A stretch of DNA of 64,000 bases from contig NZ_CP179868.1 in assembly GCF_051379705.1 (NCBI RefSeq), positions 3,162,001 through 3,226,000 on the forward strand, written 5' to 3'. This DNA is from Ekhidna sp051379705. GTDB lineage: Bacteria > Bacteroidota > Bacteroidia > Cytophagales > Cyclobacteriaceae. This document shows positions 1 to 7,162 of this stretch, piece after piece. The first letter of the stretch is position 1. The number at the start of each line of letters is the position of its first letter. The notes below the pieces were generated by a model. It had not been told where the DNA came from, made no database searches, and was given only the letters and a program-made list of their open reading frames with translations. The translations under genes and the position numbers were made by a program.

Positions 1-1
1 G

Positions 2-241
2 AAAGAGTTTGAGGTGGCACAAGAGATCGAACAGCTGGAAGACTTTGTGTCATTTGAAGAGTATAAAAAATCGTTTTTCGAAAAGCATATGAAGAGCGTA
101 CTCAATCTTAAGCTTGAAGAAGTAGGTAGAGTAACCGTATATGACGTAGGCTTTGCGGAGGCTTTAATTCTGCGAGAATTTAACCCGGGATGGGAGGATA
201 AATATCTCGATATCAAGTTTGACTTGGAGAAACTATACTGA
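2..241 (+). CDS. C-terminal part of an unrecognised protein, cut by the window edge
   Basis: The reading frame is open from the first complete codon of the window to the stop at 239-241, so the true start lies upstream and only about 79 residues are visible. The visible part is acidic and rich in Glu, Lys and Phe, with no signal peptide, membrane segment or catalytic motif that I can name. It is on the plus strand, opposite to the cassette genes that follow, and is probably the last chromosomal gene before the left, decayed end of the cassette array. I do not recognise the family. Confidence 0.6.
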   Translation, partial: KEFEVAQEIEQLEDFVSFEEYKKSFFEKHMKSVLNLKLEEVGRVTVYDVGFAEALILREFNPGWEDKYLDIKFDLEKLY

Positions 242-459
242 AGTAAAATGATATAAGTGCTTTAGTACCTTTCGGAAAGGATGCTTAAGTATTTCGCTAC
301 CATCACCTCTCCCAAAAAGCGCTATAACTCGTATGACTGTTGCCTCTTGAGAGTAGACAAGACACCGTGCCGGAAAAAGCAATACAACTAATTACTACTA
401 ACGACTAGAGAGATGTAAGTTCGGAGCAGTGAGTGCAGTCTCCGAAGTTGTCGGTATCA
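242..459. other. Gene-free stretch at the left edge of the cassette array
   Basis: No credible reading frame is present. A short imperfect hairpin around 256-290 (CCTTTC against GGAAAGG) lies just after the upstream stop codon but lacks a T-run. The right part holds a hairpin and the first copy of a 12-bp direct repeat, listed separately. I could not find a complete attC-like palindrome here. The stretch may be decayed cassette material or ordinary intergenic DNA. Confidence 0.4.
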
Positions 460-477
460 CTATCTAAGTTGTCGGTA
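420..477. repeat. Hairpin followed by a 12-bp direct repeat
   Basis: TTCGGAG at 420-426 pairs with CTCCGAA at 440-446 across a 13-nt loop. AAGTTGTCGGTA occurs at 445-456 and again at 466-477, and the second copy lies inside the end of a minus-strand coding remnant. The position, just 3' of a gene remnant on the cassette strand, is where an attC would sit, but the AAC and GTT ends do not match, so this may be a rearranged attC or a local duplication. Confidence 0.45.
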
Positions 478-585
478 CTGCTTCCTGTAGTTCTTTTTAA
501 AAGAGTTGCCGTTGGAGTCTTTGATGAAGTTGTTAATCCTTTCCGTTAGTTCGGTGAAAAGCTGACTCTGCTCAGTAGTTAGCTT
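460..585 (-). pseudogene. C-terminal remnant of a cassette gene
   Basis: On the minus strand an open frame of about 41 codons runs from just after a TGA (586-588) to a TAG at 460-462. It reads like the hydrophilic tail of a real protein, for example NFIKDSNGNSFKKNYRKQYR, with no usable start codon. It has the same orientation as the other cassette genes and lies beyond the leftmost clear attC-like site. I interpret it as the 3' end of an older cassette that lost its 5' part. The family is not recognisable and the call is tentative. Confidence 0.3.
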
Positions 586-673
586 TCAAAAGTTGTTAGG
601 CAGTCCTTATTGGTTGGTCCGCCTGAATAGGAAAAAAGTAGAATTAGCAGAGAAGTATATCGAAGCTTAAAAT

Positions 674-797
674 TGGCTCTAACGCTCAGGTAAAATGAGT
701 ATGCGCCCCATTTGCTAGATTCAATTAAGTTTCTATTTAGTAAATACTTTTCCAAGTGCTCAGTTCGCATATTCATTTTTAGCATTTGTTAGGGCTT
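674..797 (-). repeat. attC-like site a (short class)
   Basis: AAC is at 681-683 and GTT at 788-790, 110 bp end to end. The arms AAAATGAGTATGCG (left) and CGCATATTCATTTTTAG (right) are imperfectly complementary. The left arm is almost the same as in site c at 2146-2254, so the two belong to one subfamily. The site lies 3' of the truncated gene at 808-1269. The matching cassette-end signature for this gene is lost with its 5' end. Confidence 0.8.
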
Positions 798-807
798 GTT
801 TATTCCG

Positions 808-1269
808 TTATGGATAGCGTTCGTAAAATTCCTCATAGTCGTATCTTCCAATTTGAGTTAGCAGGTTCACTAGTTCAGGGTTGTCTCGTTTGTTCAGTAG
901 ATACCGAGTCTTATCAGTATGTTTAAAGATGATGTAGTCTGACATTATTTCCTTTTTTCCTTCTTCTTCTTTTATGAAGCAGGAAATTTCAAACTCTCCT
1001 AAATCCTTGTATTCATTGTTGAACTTCATTCTCAAATAAATCCATTCAGGGGTTCCAACTTCTCTGTCTCTTAGATATTGAAAGTCTAGCGAGTCGAAAT
1101 CTGCTTTGTTCAGCAAATCAAATATCTGTTGAAACTTGCTTCTGACTCCTATTTCATCCATGTCCTCCAAGTCTCCCGAAACTGCGTAATATCCTATTTC
1201 ATTACGGTATTTCTTGTTGTTGCCTTCTCCTCCGTCATACCAAATTCTAAACCAAGACAAATTGTACAC
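808..1269 (-). pseudogene. 5'-truncated cassette gene of unknown function
   Basis: The frame encodes 153 residues from a GTG at 1269, but remains open for 22 more codons upstream, directly through attC-type sequence (the block TTTCCCAGCGGCTGATTCA at 1271-1289 is shared with site i). No ATG start or cassette-start signature is present. The sequence therefore looks like a gene whose 5' end was deleted together with the distal half of the neighbouring attC. The protein is hydrophilic and rich in Tyr, Glu and Asp (YDYEEFYERYP near the C-terminus), with no signal peptide. I do not recognise the family. It could still be expressed from the GTG, but I think it is broken. Confidence 0.6.
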
Positions 1270-1357
1270 TTTCCCAGCGGCTGATTCAAGGCGAAGTTCC
1301 CGCTGAAGCTTGTAAAATTGCAGTTTGGCGCATTCGTGCTAGCAACTGTTATGGGTA
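1270..1357 (-). repeat. Half attC-like site b (deletion scar)
   Basis: Only the right half survives: the GGCGCATTCGTGCTAGC arm at 1327-1343, spacer AACT, and GTT at 1348-1350, preceded by the TTTCCCAGCGGCTGATTC block seen in the middle of long-class sites. The left arm and AAC end are missing and the sequence runs straight into the truncated gene at 808-1269. Its outer end GTTATGGGTA matches TACCCATAAC at the other end of the 1365-2131 cassette. Confidence 0.75.
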
Positions 1358-1364
1358 GTTTTGA

Positions 1365-2131
1365 CTAGTATTTCCCCAAATTTTCTGGGCTTAATTTCGT
1401 GTTTTCAGTGTTCAAAATTGCTAGAATTGGGCTGTACTTTTCACGGTTCATTGGGTTCGCTTTTTTTTGTAGTTCTGTCAAAAGTTGTAACACATGCTCA
1501 AGATCTCCTTCCTCTTTCGTTGAGTACAATGTATGTGGATTTAGAATCAAAAATCCATCTATATCCTTTCTGACAATTTTTAAAATCTCATCGTTCCAAA
1601 AGGTTTTGTGTTGATTAAATACTTGTTCGAGTGTTTTGTTGAGGGCAGATGAAATGATAACCCTTGATGATTTTGCATGACTCTGCTCTAGTCGATATGT
1701 TTTAATGAATGAAGGTCCAATAATTTCCTTTTCGTTCCAGAAAATATGACCACAGTCGGCTGCACCTCTTAGGGTAAAGCCAGCTTCTAGTGCGTTCCTC
1801 CAAATTGTTGAGATTGTATCAAAAAATGAAATTGTTCCAAGAAGCATATCACCATAAATTGGAGATTCTTCAAATCCAAATGAGACAATAATGCTGTCTG
1901 AGACTGTTTGGACTCTACAACGATACTTTCTTGTGCCACTCTTGTCTGTGTTACCTCTGTCTAGTTCTACATTTGAGTGAATTGGTAGGTTTTCTTTTAA
2001 CTCAAGCAGCTTGTCGAGAGGACTGTTGTCAGTGTCGTTCCAGTTCTCAAGATGTTGTTAGAGAATCCAAGAATATCAAGAAATGCAATTAGTCCAGTTC
2101 CCTTGAATGAGTTGATATTCCCTAGTTCCAT
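1365..2131 (-). pseudogene. Class III nucleotide cyclase-like protein, frameshifted
   Basis: The intact gene would start at the ATG at 2131, 16 bp inside its cassette, and encode about 255 residues. The first 27 codons read well (FLDILGFSNN), then the frame breaks near 2049-2050. The continuation NWNDTDNSPLDKLL lies one base out of phase, consistent with loss of one base. Along the restored protein there are cyclase-fold landmarks: FLDILGF near residue 18 (compare FxDIxGFT), VQTVSDSIIVSF (compare the GDA/GDS metal-site hairpin), RGAADCGHIF (compare RxGIHxG), then GPSFIKTYRLEQ. Relatives of this fold include the Pycsar cyclases of anti-phage defence, but no effector gene is present in this cassette, so function is open. 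Sequencing error is the alternative to real decay. Confidence 0.55.
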
Positions 2132-2138
2132 GCTCTAT

Positions 2139-2261
2139 TACCCATAACGTCCAACTAAAATGAGTATGCGACCCAGTTGCAAGAAGCATGAAAGTCTCCG
2201 TTTCGTAATGTCCTTTCAGATGGCTCAGTTCGCATATTCATTTTAGTGTTTGTTAGCAACT
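2139..2261 (-). repeat. attC-like site c (short class)
   Basis: AAC is at 2146-2148 and GTT at 2252-2254, 109 bp. The arms CTAAAATGAGTATGCG and CGCATATTCATTTTAG differ by one base from perfect complements. The site serves the 2268-4130 cassette, whose two ends carry GTTAGCAAC and GTTGCTAAC. Confidence 0.85.
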
Positions 2262-2267
2262 TTCAAT

Positions 2268-4130
2268 TTATTTGTTCAGAATAATTTTTCTAGTATAATG
2301 GTCTCCTAATTTCAAAATGTAAGTTCCTTTTTTAAATTCTGCTAAGTTTAAATTGATAGGAAACGAATCTACCACTGCAGTCATCAGCATCCTACCGGTT
2401 AAGTCCATTAATCTTACGGGAATTTCTCCCTCCAAGGAATAATTAATGGTGATTACACCTTCAGTTGGATTTGGAAATATCTGAAAATGGATAGGCTCTT
2501 CTTCGATATTTAGTGGAATTTCATTGCTTACTCGAGCTCCTGATCCGTCATCAAAATAGAAATACTGTTTAGGTCCATAACCAGCAAATGTTTTATGACC
2601 TTTAGCTTGTACTTCTACTTGAATTTGCATTGAGTGATCCAACCAAGATTGAATTGAATCAAGAGGTAAGAACCTTGTATTGCTTGAATAAAATTTTTCA
2701 TTTGAAAGATTACCTACTTCCTTCAATTTAAATTCATATTCAACGTTATCTTCTCCTAACCCATAGGTTGCGACACTGTCAGTTATTTCAAAAGTTTCGT
2801 TTTGATATTGAGTTTTTAACTCTAGTTCAAGGTCATCGATGTAAATTTCACTAGCTAATCCATACTCATTAAAAATGGGATGGTCAGGAATCCTTACAAG
2901 GACATAATATAATGTATCTTCTACTAGATAATCTGATTGTTTATATAGGTCTACAGTGCGAGTGGACGGATAAACATATCTAACACTGTCTGGATAACCT
3001 TTTTTGACGAATTTGAATTTGTAGCTGTTTTCATATCCAGGAATGTCATAGGTTGATACCTCCATATCAGATACATTGATGGTATCATTTTGATCTTGCG
3101 GTTTAAGAGATAATGGGAAACCACCAGATGCATCTAAATCATCTGAGTAAGCCCAGACGTCATCAATGTAGAGTACTTTGAGTTTATCCTTGGAAGTCGT
3201 ATTAGTTTGACAATTCCACCAATTTGATTTATACAACCCTAGCTTGAAATTGAAGTTTTCAGAGCAATTTGCGGTGATGACATTTGCTGTATCAAACTTA
3301 ATTGTACCATTTTTCCAAAGTTTTATGAAACCTTCATTGTCTTCACTTAACAAAAAGTTGATTTTCCAGGTAGTCCATTCATTCTTTGAAACTGGTGAGA
3401 TCTCCTTCTCTAATCCTCCTAGCTGATCAATCCTTAAAATCCAGGTACTATCAATTATTTGTAGAGATATGGGAGGATTATTCGCATTACATGAACCTGG
3501 AATATGAAATTGAGTTAGAATTTCATTGTTTTGAGATGAATCAAGTTCATAATCGGTATCTAAAAACATCTTCCATGAAAACCAGTATTCTATGTCATTT
3601 TGATAATTGTGATCGGTTGTTTTTAACTCAATCCTTTTCATTTGATTGATGTAGTATTTACTTGTTTGGCAAATACTGCTATCAGGATGGAATCGACCCG
3701 GCATCTGTACTCCACAGTAGAGGTCAAGGCCTTCATCATAGGTACTCGAATAATAGGTAGTGTCATTTACTACGCTATCTATACGATTACTTAATTCAAA
3801 TTCAGTTAACGGGCCACAAGATGAGTTGGGACCATCCCACCGATATGAATTGAAATACTCTGAACTGACTCGTTCTATTGTTAATTTGGCAACTTTATTA
3901 TTTGAATCAACTGGATCGGTACAGAACTCGATTTGCTTAAATTTTTCCCAATCATCAATAGTGTCATTTTCTGATATATCTACATGATTTAGGAAATGAG
4001 AACTCCAAATAGAATCATTTTCTAAGTTTGAAATTTCGATGTAGTCGAATTGATCATAGAAATAAGCTTGTTGAGCTGTCAGTATATTTGTAAGTATTAG
4101 GAGTAATGGGAGTGTAGAAATTTTTTTCAT
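2268..4130 (-). CDS. Secreted polysaccharide lyase-like protein with type IX sorting tail
   Basis: This 620-residue protein starts with a clear signal peptide (MKKISTLPLLLILTNILTAQ). Residues from about 20 to 335 resemble the heparinase I/alginate lyase-type jelly-roll family (Pfam Polysacc_lyase): WFSWKMFLDTDY, LTQFHIPG, PPISLQI, a WKINFLLSEDNEGFIKLWKNG strand pair and YIDDVWAYSDD. A second region of Ig-like or TonB-associated character follows. The last 75 residues form a Por-type sorting domain (FQIFPNPTEGVITINY...LMDLTGRML...GTYILKL), which directs export through the type IX system. The gene starts 22 bp inside its cassette, so it has no obvious promoter of its own. It is very large for a cassette gene. 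Lyase activity is an inference from the fold; catalytic residues were not identified. Confidence 0.75.
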   Translation of the reverse strand: MKKISTLPLLLILTNILTAQQAYFYDQFDYIEISNLENDSIWSSHFLNHVDISENDTIDDWEKFKQIEFCTDPVDSNNKVAKLTIERVSSEYFNSYRWDGPNSSCGPLTEFELSNRIDSVVNDTTYYSSTYDEGLDLYCGVQMPGRFHPDSSICQTSKYYINQMKRIELKTTDHNYQNDIEYWFSWKMFLDTDYELDSSQNNEILTQFHIPGSCNANNPPISLQIIDSTWILRIDQLGGLEKEISPVSKNEWTTWKINFLLSEDNEGFIKLWKNGTIKFDTANVITANCSENFNFKLGLYKSNWWNCQTNTTSKDKLKVLYIDDVWAYSDDLDASGGFPLSLKPQDQNDTINVSDMEVSTYDIPGYENSYKFKFVKKGYPDSVRYVYPSTRTVDLYKQSDYLVEDTLYYVLVRIPDHPIFNEYGLASEIYIDDLELELKTQYQNETFEITDSVATYGLGEDNVEYEFKLKEVGNLSNEKFYSSNTRFLPLDSIQSWLDHSMQIQVEVQAKGHKTFAGYGPKQYFYFDDGSGARVSNEIPLNIEEEPIHFQIFPNPTEGVITINYSLEGEIPVRLMDLTGRMLMTAVVDSFPINLNLAEFKKGTYILKLGDHYTRKIILNK

Positions 4131-4143
4131 ATACAGAAAGTAT

Positions 4144-4385
4144 GGTTGCTAACGCTCAGATATGGCGCTGTGGCCTCCGAGCTTAATTAATACCGATAAA
4201 AGTAGCTTATCTGCCGGTGCATTCAAAGTATCAGACTCGCACTGCAATTAGAAAGATAAAAACTCCCACGAGTAGGAGATTGTAGAAAGCACTACAGTTT
4301 CTTGGCGGCAGATCAGCGGGATGTTTAGCAGACACATTGCAGATGACTAAGTAAGGCCATGCGGCCATATCGTATGTTAGTGAGC
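4144..4385 (-). repeat. attC-like site d (long class)
   Basis: AAC is at 4151-4153 and GTT at 4376-4378, 228 bp. GATATGGC on the left pairs perfectly with GCCATATC on the right, followed inward by TGGCC against GGCCA. The middle shares the blocks CCGATAAA and CTGCCGGTGC with sites i and k. It serves the 4391-4846 cassette, which has the end pair GTTAGTGAGC and GCTCACTAAC. Confidence 0.85.
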
Positions 4386-4390
4386 CTCTT

Positions 4391-4846
4391 TTAGAGTTCA
4401 TCTTTATCAGTTGGTCTAGGCCACAGAGATGTTACCCAACCTCCGTTATTTACATTGTTAGTTAGCTTACCTGTCCAAAAGTCAACTGTTGTTATTCCAA
4501 ATTGACTATCTATAAATGGAATCCACTTTGAATCTTTAATTGCATCCTCAATTAAGTTGGTATGTTGAGAAGTTAAGTTGCTTTTTTTAAGTTCTATATC
4601 TCGAACAGTTCCGTCACTACCTAAAAGAATCTTGAACACCGCTTTTCCTTCATAATTAATGCTATCAACTAGCCGTTCTAGAGGTTCATTGTCAAAAGGA
4701 GAAATTTGGTTCGGAAAGCCTTCTACTCTGTATTCAGTTGATCTAAGAGTTGCTTGATTATATTCTACTGTGGGTCGAAATGATGTTATGTAAACACCAC
4801 AACTGCTTAATAAGAAAGAGGTCAAAACTAAAAGATATGGTTTCAT
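4391..4846 (-). CDS. Small lipoprotein with TonB C-terminal-like domain
   Basis: I choose the ATG at 4846 (MKPYLLVLTSFLLSSCG) over an upstream GTG because it gives a proper lipoprotein signal peptide with Cys at the lipobox. The mature part of about 135 residues contains GKAVFKILLGSDGTVRDIEL followed by a helix and WIPF, the pattern of the TonB C-terminal beta-alpha-beta domain used by stand-alone TonB-like periplasmic proteins in Bacteroidota. There is no TonB membrane anchor or Pro-rich linker, so it is not an energy transducer. The gene begins 24 bp inside its cassette. Location at the inner or outer membrane cannot be told. Confidence 0.65.
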   Translation of the reverse strand: MKPYLLVLTSFLLSSCGVYITSFRPTVEYNQATLRSTEYRVEGFPNQISPFDNEPLERLVDSINYEGKAVFKILLGSDGTVRDIELKKSNLTSQHTNLIEDAIKDSKWIPFIDSQFGITTVDFWTGKLTNNVNNGGWVTSLWPRPTDKDEL

Positions 4847-4861
4847 TTGGGATACAGATAT

Positions 4862-5101
4862 GCTCACTAACGCCTAACTATCGGTTTGTGTGCCCACAGC
4901 TGGCAGAAAGCACTAATGTAGCGGAAGTGCACCAGAAGCACAACGGTTTCCAAATGGCACTGCGCTCTGAAAGTCAAAATCCAGAACCACAGAAGTTGCT
5001 AAAGGCGATGAAGTATCAGAAGGTGCACTGGAGCGGACGAATCCCGATAAAACTGGCAAAGAGGCATTTTGGCACATAACCGATAGTGACTGTTAGCGGT
5101 A
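4862..5101 (-). repeat. attC-like site e (long class)
   Basis: AAC is at 4869-4871 and GTT at 5092-5094, 226 bp. ACTATCGG pairs perfectly with CCGATAGT, then GTGTGCC with GGCACA. The middle contains GGCAGAAAGCACTAA and the CCAGAA...CAC block shared with sites f, h and j. It serves the two-gene cassette 5106-5894, with ends GTTAGCGGTA and TACCGCTAAC. Confidence 0.88.
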
Positions 5102-5105
5102 TGTT

Positions 5106-5399
5106 TTATCTCAATCTTGAAGCGAAGTGGTTTAATTGTGATTGGCTAATGTTGTCAAAAACCTCTTTAATTGAATCCACTTGTTCTGAAGTTAATTTGT
5201 TTCCAAGATCGTTAAAAGAATTAACTGGTCTTCCAGAATTATAGGCTTCAAAGATTGCCTCAGCTAAACTTCGGTCCATCCCTAGAATGTTAATTTTTTC
5301 TTCTGGTCTAGCCACGCTCAACACACGTTCTATACAATATTCAGCACATTTTCGAGGAAATGGAACAGATAGACAATCGTCAGAATTACATTCAGCCAT
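5106..5399 (-). CDS. Small Cys-rich protein of unknown function
   Basis: The protein has 97 residues. The N-terminal third has four cysteines in the pattern CNSDDC...KCAEYC, which could bind a metal. The rest is helical (AIFEAYNSGRPVNSFNDL, then SEQVDSIKEVFDN) and faintly resembles a helix-hairpin-helix unit (SFNDLGNKLTSEQ). There is no signal peptide. It is the second gene of a two-gene cassette, 9 bp after the membrane protein at 5409-5894, so the two are likely co-expressed and may act together. I do not recognise the family. Confidence 0.55.
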   Translation of the reverse strand: MAECNSDDCLSVPFPRKCAEYCIERVLSVARPEEKINILGMDRSLAEAIFEAYNSGRPVNSFNDLGNKLTSEQVDSIKEVFDNISQSQLNHFASRLR

Positions 5400-5408
5400 A
5401 ATATTACA

Positions 5409-5894
5409 TTAATGAATTAAACATTTAAGTTGTTCACCGAAAAGTCGCCAAACAAAATACAAGATCAACCAGAGTCCGTAAATCACCAATGCCCAGTTGA
5501 AACATAGGATCTGATTAGAATATTGGATGTTTACTTTTATGAGTATTTTCTTCAAATCTTTAATATCGTTGACGTTCAAGGTTGCTGCCATTTTGCGACC
5601 TGTAATTCGCTTGCTATAGGAAATGGAAATTGCTAATAGTATCCAGCCGATCACAAAAAGTAGATATGAATATTTAAAGTATTCTTCTTTAGGCTGAACA
5701 TACTCTCCGTTCATAAAAACTATCAACGACCCGCCTATTACACTAAGTGACCAGGTTGTTATTCGACTTGAACCTTGTTCGATTGACCCAATTGTTTCCA
5801 GTAGTTTCTTTTGTCCTCTCTGTTCCAGATTCTGTAAATCCTCATCAAGTTTACGTTTTAAGTATTTCGTTAAAGTTCTAATGAAGTCCAACAT
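5409..5894 (-). CDS. Membrane protein with three predicted helices, unknown function
   Basis: The 161-residue protein has a charged coiled N-terminal segment (residues 1-47), a hydrophobic stretch at about 48-60, a second at about 77-93 (YLLFVIGWILLAISIS) and a third near the C-terminus (NWALVIYGLWLILYFVW). The layout of a long cytoplasmic helix followed by a TM hairpin recalls SLATT-type effectors, but I see no diagnostic motif. It starts 29 bp inside the cassette and is followed by the Cys-rich gene. A two-gene membrane-plus-soluble cassette could be a defence or toxin module; that is speculation. Confidence 0.55.
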   Translation of the reverse strand: MLDFIRTLTKYLKRKLDEDLQNLEQRGQKKLLETIGSIEQGSSRITTWSLSVIGGSLIVFMNGEYVQPKEEYFKYSYLLFVIGWILLAISISYSKRITGRKMAATLNVNDIKDLKKILIKVNIQYSNQILCFNWALVIYGLWLILYFVWRLFGEQLKCLIH

Positions 5895-5914
5895 ATTCTC
5901 AATCTGGTAGGTAT

Positions 5915-6156
5915 TACCGCTAACGTCTCGCTAAGCGGCGGTTTGTCCACACTTAGCTTGAAAGCACTAAAAGTAACGAAGGTGCACCATCCCTCAAAAG
6001 CTATCCCGAAGAAAATGCGTTGTGAAAGATTAATTCCAGAAGCACCACAGTTGCTAAGGCTTAATCAACTTTCAGAAGATGCGCCGAAGTGGGACAGTTG
6101 CAGATCAGGTTGTGAATAGCACGCTGACAAATGCCGCTTAGCAACTGTTAGAGGTA
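5915..6156 (-). repeat. attC-like site f (long class)
   Basis: AAC is at 5922-5924 and GTT at 6147-6149, 228 bp. GCTAAGCGGC pairs perfectly with GCCGCTTAGC (10 bp), with spacers GTCTC and AACT to the outer triplets. This is the cleanest attC geometry in the window. It serves the 6161-6862 cassette, with ends GTTAGAGGTA and TACCTCTAAC. Confidence 0.9.
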
Positions 6157-6160
6157 GTCT

Positions 6161-6862
6161 TTAGATGCTTCCTAAATATCTTCCCAAATATTCTCCGTTC
6201 TGGAACTTCCAGACAAGCATGTAATGACCAGCACCATCACTGTTATAAAATCTGATCATGTATGTTCCGTCCTTTTTGTAAAAGAATCTTGCTGTATTTT
6301 TTCGAAATTCGAATAGGTCTCGGTAAGCGTCCTTAGGAAATTTGTAAGTTTTGTCGTTAATCTTGAGTACTGCTGATTTCACACCTTCTCTGGGCATGTA
6401 TCCATCTGTTCCTTGTGGGTATTTACCATCAATCGCTGTTATGTATCCTCGTTCGTCTCGAATGATCTCATGTTTTGTACTATCAAATTGTTCAAACTCT
6501 AGTTGGAAGAATATTCCGTTTTTGTTGAGAGTTAATACAGATCCATTCTGAGATAGTTCAAATCCTTGGATTTCAGGAAGAAAGTCCAAATCCTTAATTC
6601 TACTTTTATGCATCCATCCAACTAAAGCTTCTCTTGATTCTGGATTCCATTTGTAGACTTTCCTCCAGTTAGGTATGGTGTCATAGTCTAAATCCCAAAT
6701 TTGGAACACTTCGTTATCATAAAACTTACCTAGTATCTTGCTGTTAGTTGTCGGTTGTTCACGGACGTTAGTATATCCGTCTGGGTCGTTAATAATGCCG
6801 AGCCATTGCGCCTGAGTTAGGCCAGCAATACAAATAAGCAAGATGGAAAATGTAGTTCTCAT
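6161..6862 (-). CDS. Secreted SH3-domain protein
   Basis: I take the ATG at 6862, which gives a typical signal peptide (MRTTFSILLICIAGLTQAQ); the upstream ATG at 6922 would run through attC sequence. Mature residues about 20-90 fit a bacterial SH3b domain (GYTNVREQPTTNSKILGKF, then VGWMHKSRI), usually a ligand-binding module for wall or glycan. The remaining 150 residues are beta-rich and unrecognised. The gene begins 32 bp inside its cassette. Periplasmic or surface location is likely; partner and role are unknown. Confidence 0.65.
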   Translation of the reverse strand: MRTTFSILLICIAGLTQAQWLGIINDPDGYTNVREQPTTNSKILGKFYDNEVFQIWDLDYDTIPNWRKVYKWNPESREALVGWMHKSRIKDLDFLPEIQGFELSQNGSVLTLNKNGIFFQLEFEQFDSTKHEIIRDERGYITAIDGKYPQGTDGYMPREGVKSAVLKINDKTYKFPKDAYRDLFEFRKNTARFFYKKDGTYMIRFYNSDGAGHYMLVWKFQNGEYLGRYLGSI

Positions 6863-6885
6863 ATAGATTTGATCGGAGCGATGAT

Positions 6886-7006
6886 TACCTCTAACGTCTA
6901 TGTATGGTGAGTGCGCTTGCACTTTCCAATATCACTAAAGTATCCGGTTACTCCGAAAGTTGAAAATAGCTCGAAAGCGCATTCACTATACATTTTGTTA
7001 GGTTTT
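6886..7006 (-). repeat. attC-like site g (short class)
   Basis: AAC is at 6893-6895 and GTT at 6997-6999, 107 bp. The arms ATGTATGGTGAGTGCGC and GCGCATTCACTATACAT pair with two mismatches. It serves the restriction-modification cassette; the ends GTTAGGTTT here and AAACCTAAC at 10755-10763 match. Confidence 0.85.
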
Positions 7007-7162
7007 CGTGTTTTTCTTCGTCCTTGTTAGTTCGATCGTCAACGCTGTGGGACGGCCATACTCTTTGGGAGGTTTTGGTTCAGAGTTGGATTTAGCGACC
7101 TGCCAAAGTGTATGGTTGCTTATTTCCCCCGATTCAGCCTTCTGTTCGAGAGTCTTGTCCAT
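6998..7162 (-). CDS. Short frame overlapping the methyltransferase end (54 aa) or its frameshifted C-terminus
   Basis: An ATG at 7162 opens a 54-codon frame (MDKTLEQKAESGEISNHTLW...) that overlaps the last 43 bp of the methyltransferase and stops with a TAA formed by the attC triplet itself (6998-7000). The composition looks like real protein and the stop placement matches that of the Doc toxin gene at 11933. Two readings are possible: a separate small gene, or the true C-terminus of the methyltransferase displaced by a one-base frameshift. No ribosome-binding site is obvious. Confidence 0.4.
   Translation of the reverse strand: MDKTLEQKAESGEISNHTLWQVAKSNSEPKPPKEYGRPTALTIELTRTKKNTKT

Noticed and set aside
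579..785. A 68-codon minus-strand open frame
   Set aside because: It lies over attC-like site a, and its length is explained by the palindrome.
1365..2131. Calling the cyclase-like gene a Pycsar defence system
   Set aside because: No effector gene accompanies it in the cassette, and the frame is broken; the fold resemblance alone is not enough.
4750..5079. A 109-codon plus-strand open frame
   Set aside because: It runs through the start of the lipoprotein gene and the middle of attC-like site e, with no protein-like features.
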